Assembly (NCBI RefSeq): GCF_900119735.1
Contig: NZ_FPJW01000013.1
Span: forward strand, 1 to 64,000
Direction: 5' to 3'
From: Marinospirillum alkaliphilum DSM 21637
GTDB lineage: Bacteria; Pseudomonadota; Gammaproteobacteria; Pseudomonadales; Halomonadaceae
DNA: 64,000 nucleotides
The translations under genes were made by a program, and so were the position numbers. The notes under the pieces are model-generated. The model was not told where the DNA came from, made no database searches, and saw nothing but the letters and a program-made list of their open reading frames with translations. This document shows, piece by piece, positions 17,942 through 27,510 of the stretch; position 1 is the stretch's first letter; each line of letters opens with the position of its first letter.

Positions 17942-19713
17942 GGTGTTACCTCCCGTTTTGCAAAGGGCTGGAAGGGGTAACCTTCATCAGCCAGACTCCA
18001 GTTATAAAACTCGATCAGGTTCAGACGCAGGCCATGAATCACCCCGCTGACCACGGTTAAAACAAAATTCAGCAGGTGCCCGACCAGCAGGATCAGCACT
18101 TGCAACAGCAGGCCGATGCCGGGCAGTGCCGCTGCAACATCGGCTGCCAGCTGGTTGAAGGTGATGGCCAGCGAAGCGCTGGCCAGGCCCAGTGCAAACA
18201 GACGCAGGTAGCTGAGGATATCGCCAAAAATTTTGGTGACGTTGGTGAGTGCCAACAGGCCGGATACCAGTGTGCCCAGGCTGAAGCTGCTGCGGGGGGC
18301 CGAGAACAGCAGCACCAACACCAGCCCAAGCGCAAACGCCAGCCAGTGCAGGGTGGTGAAATCAAAGATCCAGCCCAGCAGGGCAGCCAGCACCGCCAGT
18401 GCCCAGCCAACGGAAGACAGACTCTGGCTGGACTGGCGTCTGACCCAGGCCATCATCAGGTTGCCTAAAATCAGGTGTGCCGCGCCGATGCTGATGGAGA
18501 GGGTCATCATCGAGTCAAAGTCGTTGAGATCGAGGATTTTTAACGATCCCAGCCAGGGCAGGGGTGCCGAGGCACCAAAATAACTGCCGACCAGCACTCC
18601 CCACACCACACCAGCACCAGTCAGGGCGGCACCCATGGCGCGCAGGCGGCGTCCGGTTTCACTCTGCGCCATGCTGTTCCAGTACCAGGCCAGTACCGCA
18701 CCCAGCAGCAGTGAATAGCCGGCATCCGACATGATGATGGCAAAAAAGCTGACAAAGGAGAAAAACACCACCCGCGAGGGGTCCCAGCTGCGATAACCGG
18801 GGGTCTGGAAAAAACTCACCACTTCCTGCCCGCCACCGACTTTTTCCGGGTTGTCCAGCAGGGTTGGGGGCAGTTCTTCCTTGCCGGGTGACTCCAGCAG
18901 CAGTACCAGCCCCTGCTGCTCGGCAAAGGTTTGCAGAGCCTTCAGGTCGCGTTCGGCAATCCAGCCCTGCAGCGCAAAGAGTTCATCATAATCCTGGGTC
19001 TGGTCAGCCACTTCGGCCAGCAGGGCGGCATCTTCGGTATTGGCAATGTTGCGCTGTAACAGATAAATCCAGCGGGTCAGGGCTTCACGCCCGGCCTCGG
19101 TGGCTTCCAGGGCAATTTCAGTTTCTTCCAGTTGTTCACGCAGCTGGCTTAAGGGGATGTCGCCGGTGTGGGTGCGTGGCACCGGCATGCGGTTGGCATC
19201 CGGTTCTTCGGCAGACACCACCAGCACATAGGTGTGGCGGTTGTCCTGATGCACAGCCATCCACGGCAAGTCAGCGCGGTGCACTTCTTTCATGCGGAAG
19301 TTGGGCACCAGATAAAACCACAGTTTCTGGTGGTTCAGGCTGTCCGGATCGGGCAGCTTGAACTCTCCCCAGGGTTCGAGGTCGCGGATGCGCTGTTGCA
19401 GAAAGTCGCGTTGTTCACTCAGGCGGATGCGTTCACTGCGGTTGTGATCCACTTCCTGCAGCACCTGTTTCAGGTTCAACTGGTGTTCGCGGGTCACCTG
19501 GCGGCGTTTGACCGGGCAGCTGAGCAGGTAGTGCAGTGAGCGTTTTAACAGCTCCGGGCTGATTTCGCTGTCAGCTTCGGCGGCTGGTCGCTTGTCGCTG
19601 TCGGTCAGCGGAATGATGTGCAGCAGTCCCAGCTGTTGCAGGGCATCCAGGGTGATGAGTTTGTTCTGGGTCAGCCCGATCAGTGAGGCTTTTTGCAGTT
19701 GCAGGATACTCAT
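17929..19713 (-). CDS. atpI: V/A-type ATPase membrane subunit I (a-type)
   Basis: Stator membrane subunit of 594 residues that carries the ion half-channels. The N-terminal half (1-320) is cytoplasmic and coiled-coil rich. The C-terminal half has about seven hydrophobic segments, including FFAIIMSDAGYSLLLGAV, the family hallmark, and an LSYLRLFALGLASASLA segment bearing the conserved Arg that faces the proteolipid Glu. Length is close to other bacterial I subunits. It overlaps the D gene by 4 bases and the K gene by 13. Confidence 0.93.
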   Translation of the reverse strand: MSILQLQKASLIGLTQNKLITLDALQQLGLLHIIPLTDSDKRPAAEADSEISPELLKRSLHYLLSCPVKRRQVTREHQLNLKQVLQEVDHNRSERIRLSEQRDFLQQRIRDLEPWGEFKLPDPDSLNHQKLWFYLVPNFRMKEVHRADLPWMAVHQDNRHTYVLVVSAEEPDANRMPVPRTHTGDIPLSQLREQLEETEIALEATEAGREALTRWIYLLQRNIANTEDAALLAEVADQTQDYDELFALQGWIAERDLKALQTFAEQQGLVLLLESPGKEELPPTLLDNPEKVGGGQEVVSFFQTPGYRSWDPSRVVFFSFVSFFAIIMSDAGYSLLLGAVLAWYWNSMAQSETGRRLRAMGAALTGAGVVWGVLVGSYFGASAPLPWLGSLKILDLNDFDSMMTLSISIGAAHLILGNLMMAWVRRQSSQSLSSVGWALAVLAALLGWIFDFTTLHWLAFALGLVLVLLFSAPRSSFSLGTLVSGLLALTNVTKIFGDILSYLRLFALGLASASLAITFNQLAADVAAALPGIGLLLQVLILLVGHLLNFVLTVVSGVIHGLRLNLIEFYNWSLADEGYPFQPFAKREVTPWIT

Positions 19714-20321
19714 GCCATGCCTGCCTTGAGCCGTTTGTTTTTGGCAATCTTGGAAGTGACCACACCGGCACGTTCACTGTCGGACAGGGCAATGCGGATT
19801 TTGCGAATGTTGCGTTCGGCGCGTGGGATCAGCACCTTGTCAAACAGGTTCAGGCGCTGGGTGGTTTTCTGCAGACCGGTTTCCAGCAGTTCCAGGCGTT
19901 TATTCAGCACCTGTTGCTGCAGTTCCAGCTCGGTGGCCTGAATCAGCAGTCGGCTGAGGTGATCCATCCAGTGATCGCTGGCCAGCAGTGAATAGGATCT
20001 GGCCGTGATTTTCAGGGTGCGGATTTCCGGCAGCCGAATGCCCACCAGATTGGTCTGACCGATGTCCAGGGTCTGGATTTCCACCAACTGCCCGGCCTGG
20101 CCGGAGAAGTTCGACAGCATCGGCAGGTGTTCACGGATCTGTTGTTGCAAGGCCTGCTGCTGTTGTTCGCCGGATTGCAGCAGACGCCGGGTGGTGGCCC
20201 GTGCAGCCAGCAGCTGTTTGCGCTTTAAATCCAGTGCCGGAACAAACTTTTTGAAGGCCTTAACCTTGCGCCCTTCCTTGTTCAGCGTGCTTTTGTTCAG
20301 TGCCAGCTTGCTCACGATCAA
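19710..20321 (-). CDS. atpD: V/A-type ATPase central-stalk subunit D
   Basis: A 203-residue rotor-shaft subunit, almost entirely helical coiled coil, with the family pattern LALNKSTLNKEGRKVKAF at the start, LDLKRKQLL, and RLNLFDKVLIPRAERNIRKI followed by a basic tail. It turns inside the A/B hexamer. A central-stalk subunit F is not encoded in this operon, as in other bacterial operons of the Chlamydia/Bacteroidetes type. The gene starts 8 bases after subunit B ends and overlaps subunit I by 4 bases. Confidence 0.9.
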   Translation of the reverse strand: MIVSKLALNKSTLNKEGRKVKAFKKFVPALDLKRKQLLAARATTRRLLQSGEQQQQALQQQIREHLPMLSNFSGQAGQLVEIQTLDIGQTNLVGIRLPEIRTLKITARSYSLLASDHWMDHLSRLLIQATELELQQQVLNKRLELLETGLQKTTQRLNLFDKVLIPRAERNIRKIRIALSDSERAGVVTSKIAKNKRLKAGMA

Positions 20322-20329
20322 GACTCCTG

Positions 20330-21697
20330 TCAGGCGTTTTCAGTGGCAGTCTGACGAGGAAAATACTTGTCGATCAGGCTCTGTTTCATCAGCAGCTCTT
20401 CTTCACGGAAGCATTCCGCCAGGGTTTGCCAGCCCAGATCCAGCGCTGCTTCCAATGGCAGGCTGACATGGATGTCCATGAAGCGTTGATGGAACAGGCG
20501 ACCAAACTTGAGTACCCGCTCATCGTATTCACTCAGTTCAAAAGACATCGCCTGTTTCTGCTCGGCATCCTGGGAGGCGGCATAAAAACGGATCAGGGTG
20601 TTCATGATCTGGCTGTGGTCTTCGCGGGTGACCTTGCCAATCACGTGTTGTTTCAGGCGTGACAGGGAACCGAAAGGGTCAATCACCCCGTTGTGCAGGT
20701 AAAACTGGCCTTCGGTGATGTAACCTGTGTTGTCCGGCACCGGGTGGGTCACGTCGTCACCGGGCATGGTGGTCACCGACAGGATGGTGACTGAACCGGC
20801 TCCCTTGTAGTCACAGGCTTTTTCATAACGCCGTGCCAGCTGGGAGTAGAGGTCACCGATATAACCCCGGTTGGAAGGCACGTGTTCCATGGAAATGCCG
20901 ACTTCTTTCAGGGCATCGGCATAAGCGGTCATGTCGGTCAGCAGCACCAGCACTCGCTTGCCTTCACTGACGGCATAACGTTCTGCCACCGCCAGCGCCA
21001 TGTCCGGTACCAGCAGGGCTTCCACGGTCGGATCAGAGCCCTGATGCACAAACATCACGGTACGGGCGGCCACGCCCGCTTCTTCAAAGGTGCGGCGGAA
21101 GAAGTGGTAATCGTCAAAAATCAGCCCGATGCCACCAAACACCACGATGTCAGCATCGGCCTGGGCACCGATGCGGGCCAGCAGCTGGTTGTAGGGTTCA
21201 CCGGCCACCGAGAAGATCGGAATCTTCTGGCTTTCCACCAGGCAGTTGAACACATCAATCATCGGCACATCAGTGCGGATCATGCGGGATGCCAGAATGC
21301 GGCGAGATGGGTTAACGGTGGGGCCGTCAATTTCGATTTTTGGCTCTTCGGTGAGTGCCGGGCCACCATCAATCGGGTGACCAGTACCGGAAAAGGCACG
21401 CCCAAGAATGTTGGGTGAGAAGGTGACTTCCATCGGGCGACCCAGGAAGCGCACCACCGAGTGGGTAGACAGTCCTTTGGTGCCGGAAAAGACCTGCAGG
21501 GAGACTTCTTCACCGTCCAGCAGAATGATCTGGGCCAGGCGTGGTAACACGTCCTGTAACTCATCCTTGCTTTCGATCAGGGCCAGATCACCAAAGCTGA
21601 TCTGGGAGGCTCCCGCTTCGGCAGATGGAACGTGAACCTTGACGATGTCACCGACAATTTCAAGGATGCGGGAATAACGGATCAGGAGTTGTGACAC
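20330..21697 (-). CDS. atpB: V/A-type ATPase regulatory subunit B
   Basis: Non-catalytic nucleotide-binding-fold subunit of 455 residues. It lacks a Walker A lysine motif (FSVAGEPYNQLLARIGAQ takes its place), the normal state for B. Other family patches are GRAFSGTGHPIDGGP, VLVLLTDMTAYADALKE and PSNRGYIGDLYSQLARRYEKA. It starts with GTG behind a strong Shine-Dalgarno (AAGGAGG). It is the first gene of the operon, whereas most bacterial operons of this type begin with E. The promoter must lie in the roughly 200-base gap shared with divergent pxpA. Confidence 0.94.
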   Translation of the reverse strand: MSQLLIRYSRILEIVGDIVKVHVPSAEAGASQISFGDLALIESKDELQDVLPRLAQIILLDGEEVSLQVFSGTKGLSTHSVVRFLGRPMEVTFSPNILGRAFSGTGHPIDGGPALTEEPKIEIDGPTVNPSRRILASRMIRTDVPMIDVFNCLVESQKIPIFSVAGEPYNQLLARIGAQADADIVVFGGIGLIFDDYHFFRRTFEEAGVAARTVMFVHQGSDPTVEALLVPDMALAVAERYAVSEGKRVLVLLTDMTAYADALKEVGISMEHVPSNRGYIGDLYSQLARRYEKACDYKGAGSVTILSVTTMPGDDVTHPVPDNTGYITEGQFYLHNGVIDPFGSLSRLKQHVIGKVTREDHSQIMNTLIRFYAASQDAEQKQAMSFELSEYDERVLKFGRLFHQRFMDIHVSLPLEAALDLGWQTLAECFREEELLMKQSLIDKYFPRQTATENA

Positions 21698-21899
21698 ACC
21701 GACCTCCTTGCAGCGTGAAAGATGTTGCCATGTTTAAACCTGTTTTTGAAACTTGGCAAGTGGGTGTATCAGCACAAGCTTAAAAATACCCAATTGGCAT
21801 AACTTCATGCTGATTCATGCAAATGAAGAAATGATGGCAACCCGGTGATTTTGTGATGGCGTGTTATGCTTCAGAAAAAGCAACAGAGCAGGTAAAGCC

Positions 21900-22622
21900 A
21901 TGTTGATTAATGCAGATGTAGGTGAAAGTTTTGGCTGCTGGCAGATGGGGCAGGATGCGCTGCTGATGCCCTGGTTGGATCAGGCCAGTATTGCCTGTGG
22001 TTTCCATGCTGGTGATCCAGCAGTGATGGTTAAAACGGTGCAGCTGGCGCTGGAGCATCGCGTGGAAATGGGTGCCCATCCGTCCTACCCGGATTTGCAG
22101 GGGTTTGGGCGGCGCTCCATGGCGATGAAACCGGAAGAAGTGACCGCACTGATTCGTTATCAGGTGGGTGCCTTGCAGGCGATTGCCGAGGCAGAAGGCG
22201 GGCAGTTGGGTTATGTGAAACCTCACGGCGCGCTGTATAACGACATGATGCAGAATGAACAACTGCTGCTGGCAGTGATGGAGGCGGTGGCCGGATTGAA
22301 CCGGTCGCGCTCACAGCCGTTGCGCCTGATGCTGCTGGCCCAAATGGATAACACCCAGGTGCAGCAACTGGCGGAGGCGCGGGATTTGCCGCTGTATTTT
22401 GAGGCCTTTGCCGACCGGGGTTATCAGGCTGATGGTTGGTTGATCCCACGGGGTCAGCCCGGTGCACTGTTGCAGACCGAAGCCGAAGTACAGCAGCAGG
22501 CCAATCGTTTGTTGCGGGGTGATCCGGTGCAGGCTGACAGCCTGTGCCTGCATGGTGATCATCCTCAGGCGCTGGCTTTTGCCGAGGCACTGTTTCAGGC
22601 CGTGAAGCACCATGCATTATGA
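21900..22622 (+). CDS. pxpA: 5-oxoprolinase subunit PxpA (LamB/YcsF family)
   Basis: Subunit of the three-part ATP-dependent enzyme that opens 5-oxoproline (pyroglutamate) to glutamate. It has 240 residues from the ATG at 21900, which has AGGTAAA just upstream; an ATG at 21861 gives a weaker start. Family motifs: the opening MLINADVGESFG, ACGFHAGDP, GAHPSYPDLQGFGRR, GYVKPHGALYNDM and LCLHGDHP near the end. It overlaps pxpB by 11 bases. The operon repairs or recycles oxoproline, feeding glutamate like PutA. Confidence 0.93.
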   Translation: MLINADVGESFGCWQMGQDALLMPWLDQASIACGFHAGDPAVMVKTVQLALEHRVEMGAHPSYPDLQGFGRRSMAMKPEEVTALIRYQVGALQAIAEAEGGQLGYVKPHGALYNDMMQNEQLLLAVMEAVAGLNRSRSQPLRLMLLAQMDNTQVQQLAEARDLPLYFEAFADRGYQADGWLIPRGQPGALLQTEAEVQQQANRLLRGDPVQADSLCLHGDHPQALAFAEALFQAVKHHAL

Positions 22623-23310
22623 GTTGCAACGGGCTGGACTCAGTGGTGTGTTGCTGCAACTGGCCGAGGTCATCACCCCTGGTTTACCGCTGCAACTGCG
22701 TGCCTTGCGTGAGTACCTGCTTGCAGCGTTGCCCGATCTAGGGCTGCAGATCACCCCTTCCTACACCAGCCTGCTGCTGGAATATGACCTGCTGCAGATC
22801 AGTCATGCGGCCTTTCTGGAACGACTGCACCCCTTGTTGCAGGGCTGGCAAGCCCCGGTGTTGGACACCACCCAGGCGGCGGTGATTGAGATTCCGGTGT
22901 TTTATGATTTAACCACCGGACCGGATTTGCCACGTGTGGCAGAACAGGCAGGTCTGGCAGTGGATGCGGTGATCACGCTGCATGCAGCAACCGCTTATGA
23001 AGTCTGTGCGTTGGGTTTTGCACCCGGTTTTGCTTATCTGGCCAGTGTGCCACTGGCCTTGCGTACACCACGCCTGACCACCCCGAGAAGCCGGGTTCCG
23101 GCAGGTAGTGTGGCGCTGGCTGATCAACAAACGGCGGTTTACCCGCAGGAATCACCGGGCGGCTGGAATCTGATTGGACGCACCCCCTTGCGAATGTTTG
23201 ATGCCAAGCGTTCACCACCCAGTGTGTTGCAGCCGGGGCAACAGGTGCGTTTTGTACCGGTGGATCAACACACCTTTGTGCAGTTGGGCGGGGTACTGGA
23301 TGCAGGTTAA
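22612..23310 (+). CDS. pxpB: 5-oxoprolinase subunit PxpB (KipI family)
   Basis: A 232-residue protein of the KipI / allophanate hydrolase subunit 1 family; with PxpC it binds and phosphorylates 5-oxoproline. Motifs: VLLEYDLL-type early strand, YEVCALGFAPGFAYL, TPRSRVPAGSVALAD and SPGGWNLIGRTPLRMFD, the family signature. Length is normal. It overlaps pxpA by 11 bases and pxpC by about 11. In Bacillus the homologue KipI inhibits a sporulation kinase; no such role is expected in this pxpABC setting. Confidence 0.92.
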   Translation: MHYELQRAGLSGVLLQLAEVITPGLPLQLRALREYLLAALPDLGLQITPSYTSLLLEYDLLQISHAAFLERLHPLLQGWQAPVLDTTQAAVIEIPVFYDLTTGPDLPRVAEQAGLAVDAVITLHAATAYEVCALGFAPGFAYLASVPLALRTPRLTTPRSRVPAGSVALADQQTAVYPQESPGGWNLIGRTPLRMFDAKRSPPSVLQPGQQVRFVPVDQHTFVQLGGVLDAG

Positions 23311-24268
23311 GTCGGGTATGAAAATCCTGCAGCCCGGTGTATTGAGTCTGGTGCAGGATGCCGGGCGTCAGGGGGTGTCTCATCTGGGATTAACTCAGGG
23401 TGGGGTGATGGATCGCCACGCCTGGGCCTGGGGCAATCGTCTGGTAGGCAATGCCTGGGGTGCGGCAGGGCTGGAAATCACTGTGGGTGGTTTGCAGTTG
23501 TGCTTTTACGGCCAGGGTGTGGCGGCGCTGACCGGTGCCGAACTGCAAGCCCGCTTGAATGATGCACCCTTGCGTAACTGGTGCTCCTTTCGTTTTTCTG
23601 ATGGTGACAGGTTGCAGCTGGGCCATGCCCGCCAAGGCATGCGCAGTTATCTGGCTATTGCCGGAGGTTTAAAAACCCCTGTAGGACTGGGGCATAGCCG
23701 GTCCACCGTGATGCGTGAAAAACTGGGTGGCCCGGATGGGCAGGGACAAGCCTTACAAGCTGGAGACTGGTTGACCTTATCGAATCTTCAAGTGAGCCAT
23801 GATGCCCTGCCGCTTTGTTCCGTTCCCTTGCAATGGCAGCCGGATTACTGTGATGAACCGGTCATCCTGCAGGTGGTGGAAGGCTATCAGGCCATCAGTC
23901 TTGGCGCGGAGCGCATCAGGGCGCTTTATGCCATGGATTGGCAGTTGAATGCGGCCAGTGGTCGCATGGCGGCACTGTTTGAACCGGCGCCAGGTGCTGA
24001 AAGCCTGTTGCAAACCCCTGCCATGTCGCTGGTTTCAGAAGGGCTGGTGGCTGGTAGCATTCAGCTGTTACCCAACGGCCGTCCGGTGGTATTGCTGGCA
24101 GAACGTCAGACGTTGGGTGGTTATCCCAAGCCTGGTGCGGTGGTGCCGCGCAGTCTGGATCGCCTGGCACAGGTTCGTCCGGGTCAGCGGGTGCGTTTTG
24201 CCCCGGTGCAGCCGGAAATCGCTGAGCAGCAGGAGCAGGCATTTCAGCGTTTTTTCCGCGTGACTTAA
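23300..24268 (+). CDS. pxpC: 5-oxoprolinase subunit PxpC (KipA family)
   Basis: A 322-residue member of the biotin-dependent carboxylase / KipA / allophanate hydrolase subunit 2 family. Motifs: ILQPGVLSLVQDAGRQG at the N terminus, LTGAELQARLN, SYLAIAGGL, LGHSRSTVM, and ERQTLGGYPKPGAVV. The ATG at 23300 follows GGGG by 6 bases and overlaps pxpB; an ATG at 23318 (MKILQPG) is an equally family-like start. With pxpA and pxpB it completes the 5-oxoprolinase operon. No terminator is obvious in the 165 bases before the cytochrome gene. Confidence 0.92.
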   Translation: MQVKSGMKILQPGVLSLVQDAGRQGVSHLGLTQGGVMDRHAWAWGNRLVGNAWGAAGLEITVGGLQLCFYGQGVAALTGAELQARLNDAPLRNWCSFRFSDGDRLQLGHARQGMRSYLAIAGGLKTPVGLGHSRSTVMREKLGGPDGQGQALQAGDWLTLSNLQVSHDALPLCSVPLQWQPDYCDEPVILQVVEGYQAISLGAERIRALYAMDWQLNAASGRMAALFEPAPGAESLLQTPAMSLVSEGLVAGSIQLLPNGRPVVLLAERQTLGGYPKPGAVVPRSLDRLAQVRPGQRVRFAPVQPEIAEQQEQAFQRFFRVT

Positions 24269-24433
24269 TCACGACCAAAGGCCATTACACAGATGGTTAC
24301 TTACCCCGCTTTTCTTGGGTATAATCTGCCGACCCAATTTTTCCGCTTGATGTTAATACACGACAGGCACCTCCGGTTTAAGGCCTCTTGGCTTATCCGG
24401 GTTGGCCTGAAAACCAGACTAGAGGTGGTGAGA

Positions 24434-24871
24434 GTGAAACAGAAAAACCAGGTAAGCCGTATTCTGGCAATGGCTGCTGTACTGGGCTTTGGTCTGCTGG
24501 TCGCCCTGCAAGTGCAGGCACGTACCGGTACTCCTGAGCAGATCGCCGAGCGTCTGAAGCCTTCCGGTGAACTCTGCCTGCAGGGTATGGATTGTGGTGG
24601 TGTGGCTGCTGCTCCTGTGGCTGCTGGTCCAAAATCCGGTGACCAGGTGTACAACAGCGTGTGCATGGCTTGTCACAACACTGGTGCTGCTGGTGCTCCC
24701 AAGAAGGGTGACGTAGCTGCCTGGGCCTCTCGCCTGGCGCAGGGCATGGACAGCATGTATGCCAACTCCATCAAGGGTATCCGTGGTATGCCTGCTCGCG
24801 GCGGCAACCCGAACCTGTCTGATGCTGAAGTAAAAGCTGCAGTGGATTACCTGGTTGAAGCCAGCCGCTAA
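24434..24871 (+). CDS. Cytochrome c5-family periplasmic monohaem cytochrome
   Basis: Exported electron carrier of 145 residues. The start is taken as the GTG at 24434, with AGAGG 8 bases upstream. A signal peptide follows (basic KQKNQ, hydrophobic to QVQA). The haem site is C77-MA-C80-H81, and Met119 (IRGMPARGG) is the likely distal ligand. The pattern VYNSVCMACHNTGAAGAP...KSGD before and LSDAEVKAAVDYLVEAS after is classical cytochrome c5. Two further Cys (48 and 54) lie in an Ala/Pro-rich N-terminal linker. A terminator follows 13 bases after the stop. Confidence 0.92.
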   Translation: MKQKNQVSRILAMAAVLGFGLLVALQVQARTGTPEQIAERLKPSGELCLQGMDCGGVAAAPVAAGPKSGDQVYNSVCMACHNTGAAGAPKKGDVAAWASRLAQGMDSMYANSIKGIRGMPARGGNPNLSDAEVKAAVDYLVEASR

Positions 24872-24883
24872 GCCCTTCAGAAT

Positions 24884-24913
24884 CAAAAAAGCAGCCTGAG
24901 GGCTGCTTTTTTG
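24884..24913. terminator. Bidirectional Rho-independent terminator between cytochrome c5 and rep
   Basis: AAAAAAGCAGCC, TGA loop, GGGCTGCTTTTTT: a GC-rich stem with a T-tract on each strand. It serves the cytochrome gene (plus) and probably the trmL-rep transcript (minus). Confidence 0.9.
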
Positions 24914-24945
24914 TTGCCATCAATTTTTTGCTGGCAGGTTGCAGA

Positions 24946-26979
24946 TCAGTTGTTCAGCATCGCCCGCAAGGCATTAATGCGATCCTGTTTGCGTTGTTTA
25001 CGCTCCTCCGGTGATTGGGTGTCCGTCACCCGCCCTTCCCATTTCAGATCATCCTGCGGCAATTCATCCAGAAAACGGCTGGGGGTGCAGTTGAGCATCT
25101 CACCATAGGTCTTGCGTTGTTTGGCCAGTGTCAAGGTCAGCTGCTGCTGGGCGCGGGTGATGCCCACATAAGCCAGTCGGCGCTCTTCTTCAATGGTGTC
25201 ACTTTCAATGGCATTACGGTGAGGCAATAACTCTTCTTCCATGCCCATCAGGAACACCTGGGGAAACTCCAGTCCCTTGGAGGCGTGCAGGGTCAGCAGC
25301 TGCACCTTGTCGGAATCATCCTCTTCTTCCTGCTGCTCCAGCAGGTCACGCAATACCAGTCGGGCAATGGCTTCACGGATGCCGACCTGATCATCATCTT
25401 CCTGCATGCGCTTGAGGGTGTCAGACAGGGAGTCGATCAGTGTCCAGATATTGGCATAACGCCGTTCGGCTACAGTCGGTGTACTGGCGTTCTGATACAG
25501 CCAAGCCTCGTAATCCATGTCACGGATCATTTCACCGATGGCAGCAATCGGGTCATCACTTTCACAGCGGCGAATGATGCTGTCCATCCAGTGGGTGAAA
25601 CGACGCAGTTTTTCCACCTGATGTTCTTTCAGGTACTGTTCCAGTCCCATTTCATGGCAGGCCGCAAACAGGCTGACACCCCGGTCGCGGGCGTAGGTGG
25701 CCAGTTTTTCCAGAATCGCCGGACCGATTTCACGGCGCGGGATGTTGATGATGCGCAGAAAGGCGTTGTCGTCGGCTGGATTGATCAGCAGTCGCAGGTA
25801 ACCCATGATGTCCTTGATCTCATTGCGGGCAAAAAAGCTGGTGCCGCCGCTGATCTTGTAGGGAATCTGGAAGGCCTGCAGTTTGATTTCAACAATACGG
25901 GACTGGAAGTTGCCACGATAAAGCACTGCAAAGTCCTTCCAGCTGGCCTGCTCCTTGATCTTGCGGGTCATGATTTCGGCGGCAATGCGTTCCGCTTCGG
26001 CTTCTTCGCTGGCGCATTCAATCACCCGGATCGGATCACCGTATCCCAGTTGGCTCCACAGGCTTTTTTCATGCAGGTGCGGGTTGTGGGCAATCAGGTG
26101 GTTGGCCACTTTCAGGATGCGTCCGGTGGAGCGGTAGTTCTGTTCCAGCTTGATGATTTTCAGGTTGGGGAAGTCTTCACCCAACTGGATCAGGTTTTCC
26201 GGGCGGGCACCGCGCCAGGCATAAATCGACTGGTCATCATCACCCACCACCGTGAAGGTGCGGCGCAGGTTGGTCAGCAATTTCACCAGCCGGTACTGGC
26301 TGATGTTGGTGTCCTGGTATTCATCAATCAGCAGGTAATGCATGCGGTGCTGCCACTTTTCCAGCACCTCGGGCTGTTGCTGGAACAGCAGTACCGGCAA
26401 GCGGATCAGGTCATCAAAATCTACTGCATTGTAAGCCTGCAGGTGGCGGTTGTAGTGTTCATAAACCTGTGCCGCCAGGCGCTCGGACGGGTTTTCGGCC
26501 ACCGCTGCGGCGGTGTCCGGTTCCACCAGGTCATTTTTCCAGTTGGAAATCAGGTGCTGCACCTGATTGACCACATCGGCATCCACCTGCGCATCCTTGT
26601 GCATCAGATCACGCAGCAGTGCGCGTGAATCTTCAGTGTCGAACAGTGAGAAACCGCTTTTATAGCCCAGGTGTTTCACTTCGCGGCGAATGATGTCCAG
26701 TCCCAGCGAGTGAAAGGTGGAAACGGTGAGGCCTTTGGCTTCTTCGCGGCTGAGCATCTTGCCAACCCGCTCTCGCATTTCCCGCGCGGCCTTGTTGGTG
26801 AAGGTCACCGCACAGATATTACGGGCCGCCATGCCACGGCTGCGAATCAGGTAGGCAATTTTGCTGGTGATCACACTGGTTTTACCCGAGCCGGCACCAG
26901 CCAGCACCAGCAGTGGGCTATCCACCTGTTGCACAGCTTCAAGCTGTCGGTCATTGAGTCGGGCAAGAATTTTTTGCAT
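24946..26979 (-). CDS. rep: ATP-dependent DNA helicase Rep
   Basis: Superfamily 1A 3'-5' helicase that removes protein roadblocks ahead of replication forks. Its 677 residues match E. coli Rep in length. Walker A is GAGSGKT at 28-34; other motifs are VTFTNKAAREM, DEYQDTN (motif II), GDDDQSIYAWRGA, LEQNYRS and LTLHASKGLEFPQVF (motif V). The absence of the UvrD C-terminal extension and the FSLFDTED-type patch favour Rep over UvrD. It begins 4 bases after trmL ends, so they are co-transcribed. Confidence 0.94.
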   Translation of the reverse strand: MQKILARLNDRQLEAVQQVDSPLLVLAGAGSGKTSVITSKIAYLIRSRGMAARNICAVTFTNKAAREMRERVGKMLSREEAKGLTVSTFHSLGLDIIRREVKHLGYKSGFSLFDTEDSRALLRDLMHKDAQVDADVVNQVQHLISNWKNDLVEPDTAAAVAENPSERLAAQVYEHYNRHLQAYNAVDFDDLIRLPVLLFQQQPEVLEKWQHRMHYLLIDEYQDTNISQYRLVKLLTNLRRTFTVVGDDDQSIYAWRGARPENLIQLGEDFPNLKIIKLEQNYRSTGRILKVANHLIAHNPHLHEKSLWSQLGYGDPIRVIECASEEAEAERIAAEIMTRKIKEQASWKDFAVLYRGNFQSRIVEIKLQAFQIPYKISGGTSFFARNEIKDIMGYLRLLINPADDNAFLRIINIPRREIGPAILEKLATYARDRGVSLFAACHEMGLEQYLKEHQVEKLRRFTHWMDSIIRRCESDDPIAAIGEMIRDMDYEAWLYQNASTPTVAERRYANIWTLIDSLSDTLKRMQEDDDQVGIREAIARLVLRDLLEQQEEEDDSDKVQLLTLHASKGLEFPQVFLMGMEEELLPHRNAIESDTIEEERRLAYVGITRAQQQLTLTLAKQRKTYGEMLNCTPSRFLDELPQDDLKWEGRVTDTQSPEERKQRKQDRINALRAMLNN

Positions 26980-26983
26980 GGCT

Positions 26984-27469
26984 TCAGGTTTCAGCTTGAG
27001 CCGTCAACTGGGCTCCGACAAAACCCAGTTGTTTCCAGGCTTCATAAACGATCAGGGTGCAGGCGTTGGACAGGTTCATGCTGCGACTGTCGGGTAACAT
27101 CGGAATGCGGATGCGCTGTTCCGCGGGCAGCTGATTGAGTATTTCCGCGGGTAAACCCCGGGTTTCCGGGCCAAACAGCAGCAGGTCATCATCCCGGTAT
27201 TCCACCTGATGATAAGGCTGACTGCCTTTGGTGGTCAGTGCCAGTATCCGACCGGGATTCACACTGTTCAACAGGTCATTCATGCCGGTATGCACGGTGA
27301 CAGCCGCCCACTCGTGGTAATCCAGTCCGGCCCGCCGCAGGCGTTTGTCATCCAGCAGAAAACCCAGCGGTTCCACCAGGTGCAGGCGAAAGCCGGTATT
27401 GGCACACAGGCGAATGATGTTGCCGGTGTTGGGCGGAATTTCAGGTTGGTAAAGGGCGATGTCCGGCAT
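26984..27469 (-). CDS. trmL: tRNA (cytidine/uridine-34-2'-O)-methyltransferase TrmL
   Basis: SPOUT-fold methyltransferase of 161 residues that methylates the ribose of the wobble base in tRNA-Leu. Motifs: [18 protein letters not shown] at the N terminus, FGPETRGLP, and [22 protein letters not shown] at the knotted cofactor site. AGGAG lies just upstream of the ATG. The gene heads a small transcript with rep. Confidence 0.93.
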   Translation of the reverse strand: MPDIALYQPEIPPNTGNIIRLCANTGFRLHLVEPLGFLLDDKRLRRAGLDYHEWAAVTVHTGMNDLLNSVNPGRILALTTKGSQPYHQVEYRDDDLLLFGPETRGLPAEILNQLPAEQRIRIPMLPDSRSMNLSNACTLIVYEAWKQLGFVGAQLTAQAET

Positions 27470-27510
27470 GGGGTCTCCTGTAGAAGACCCGATTATACCA
27501 GCGAGCAGAC

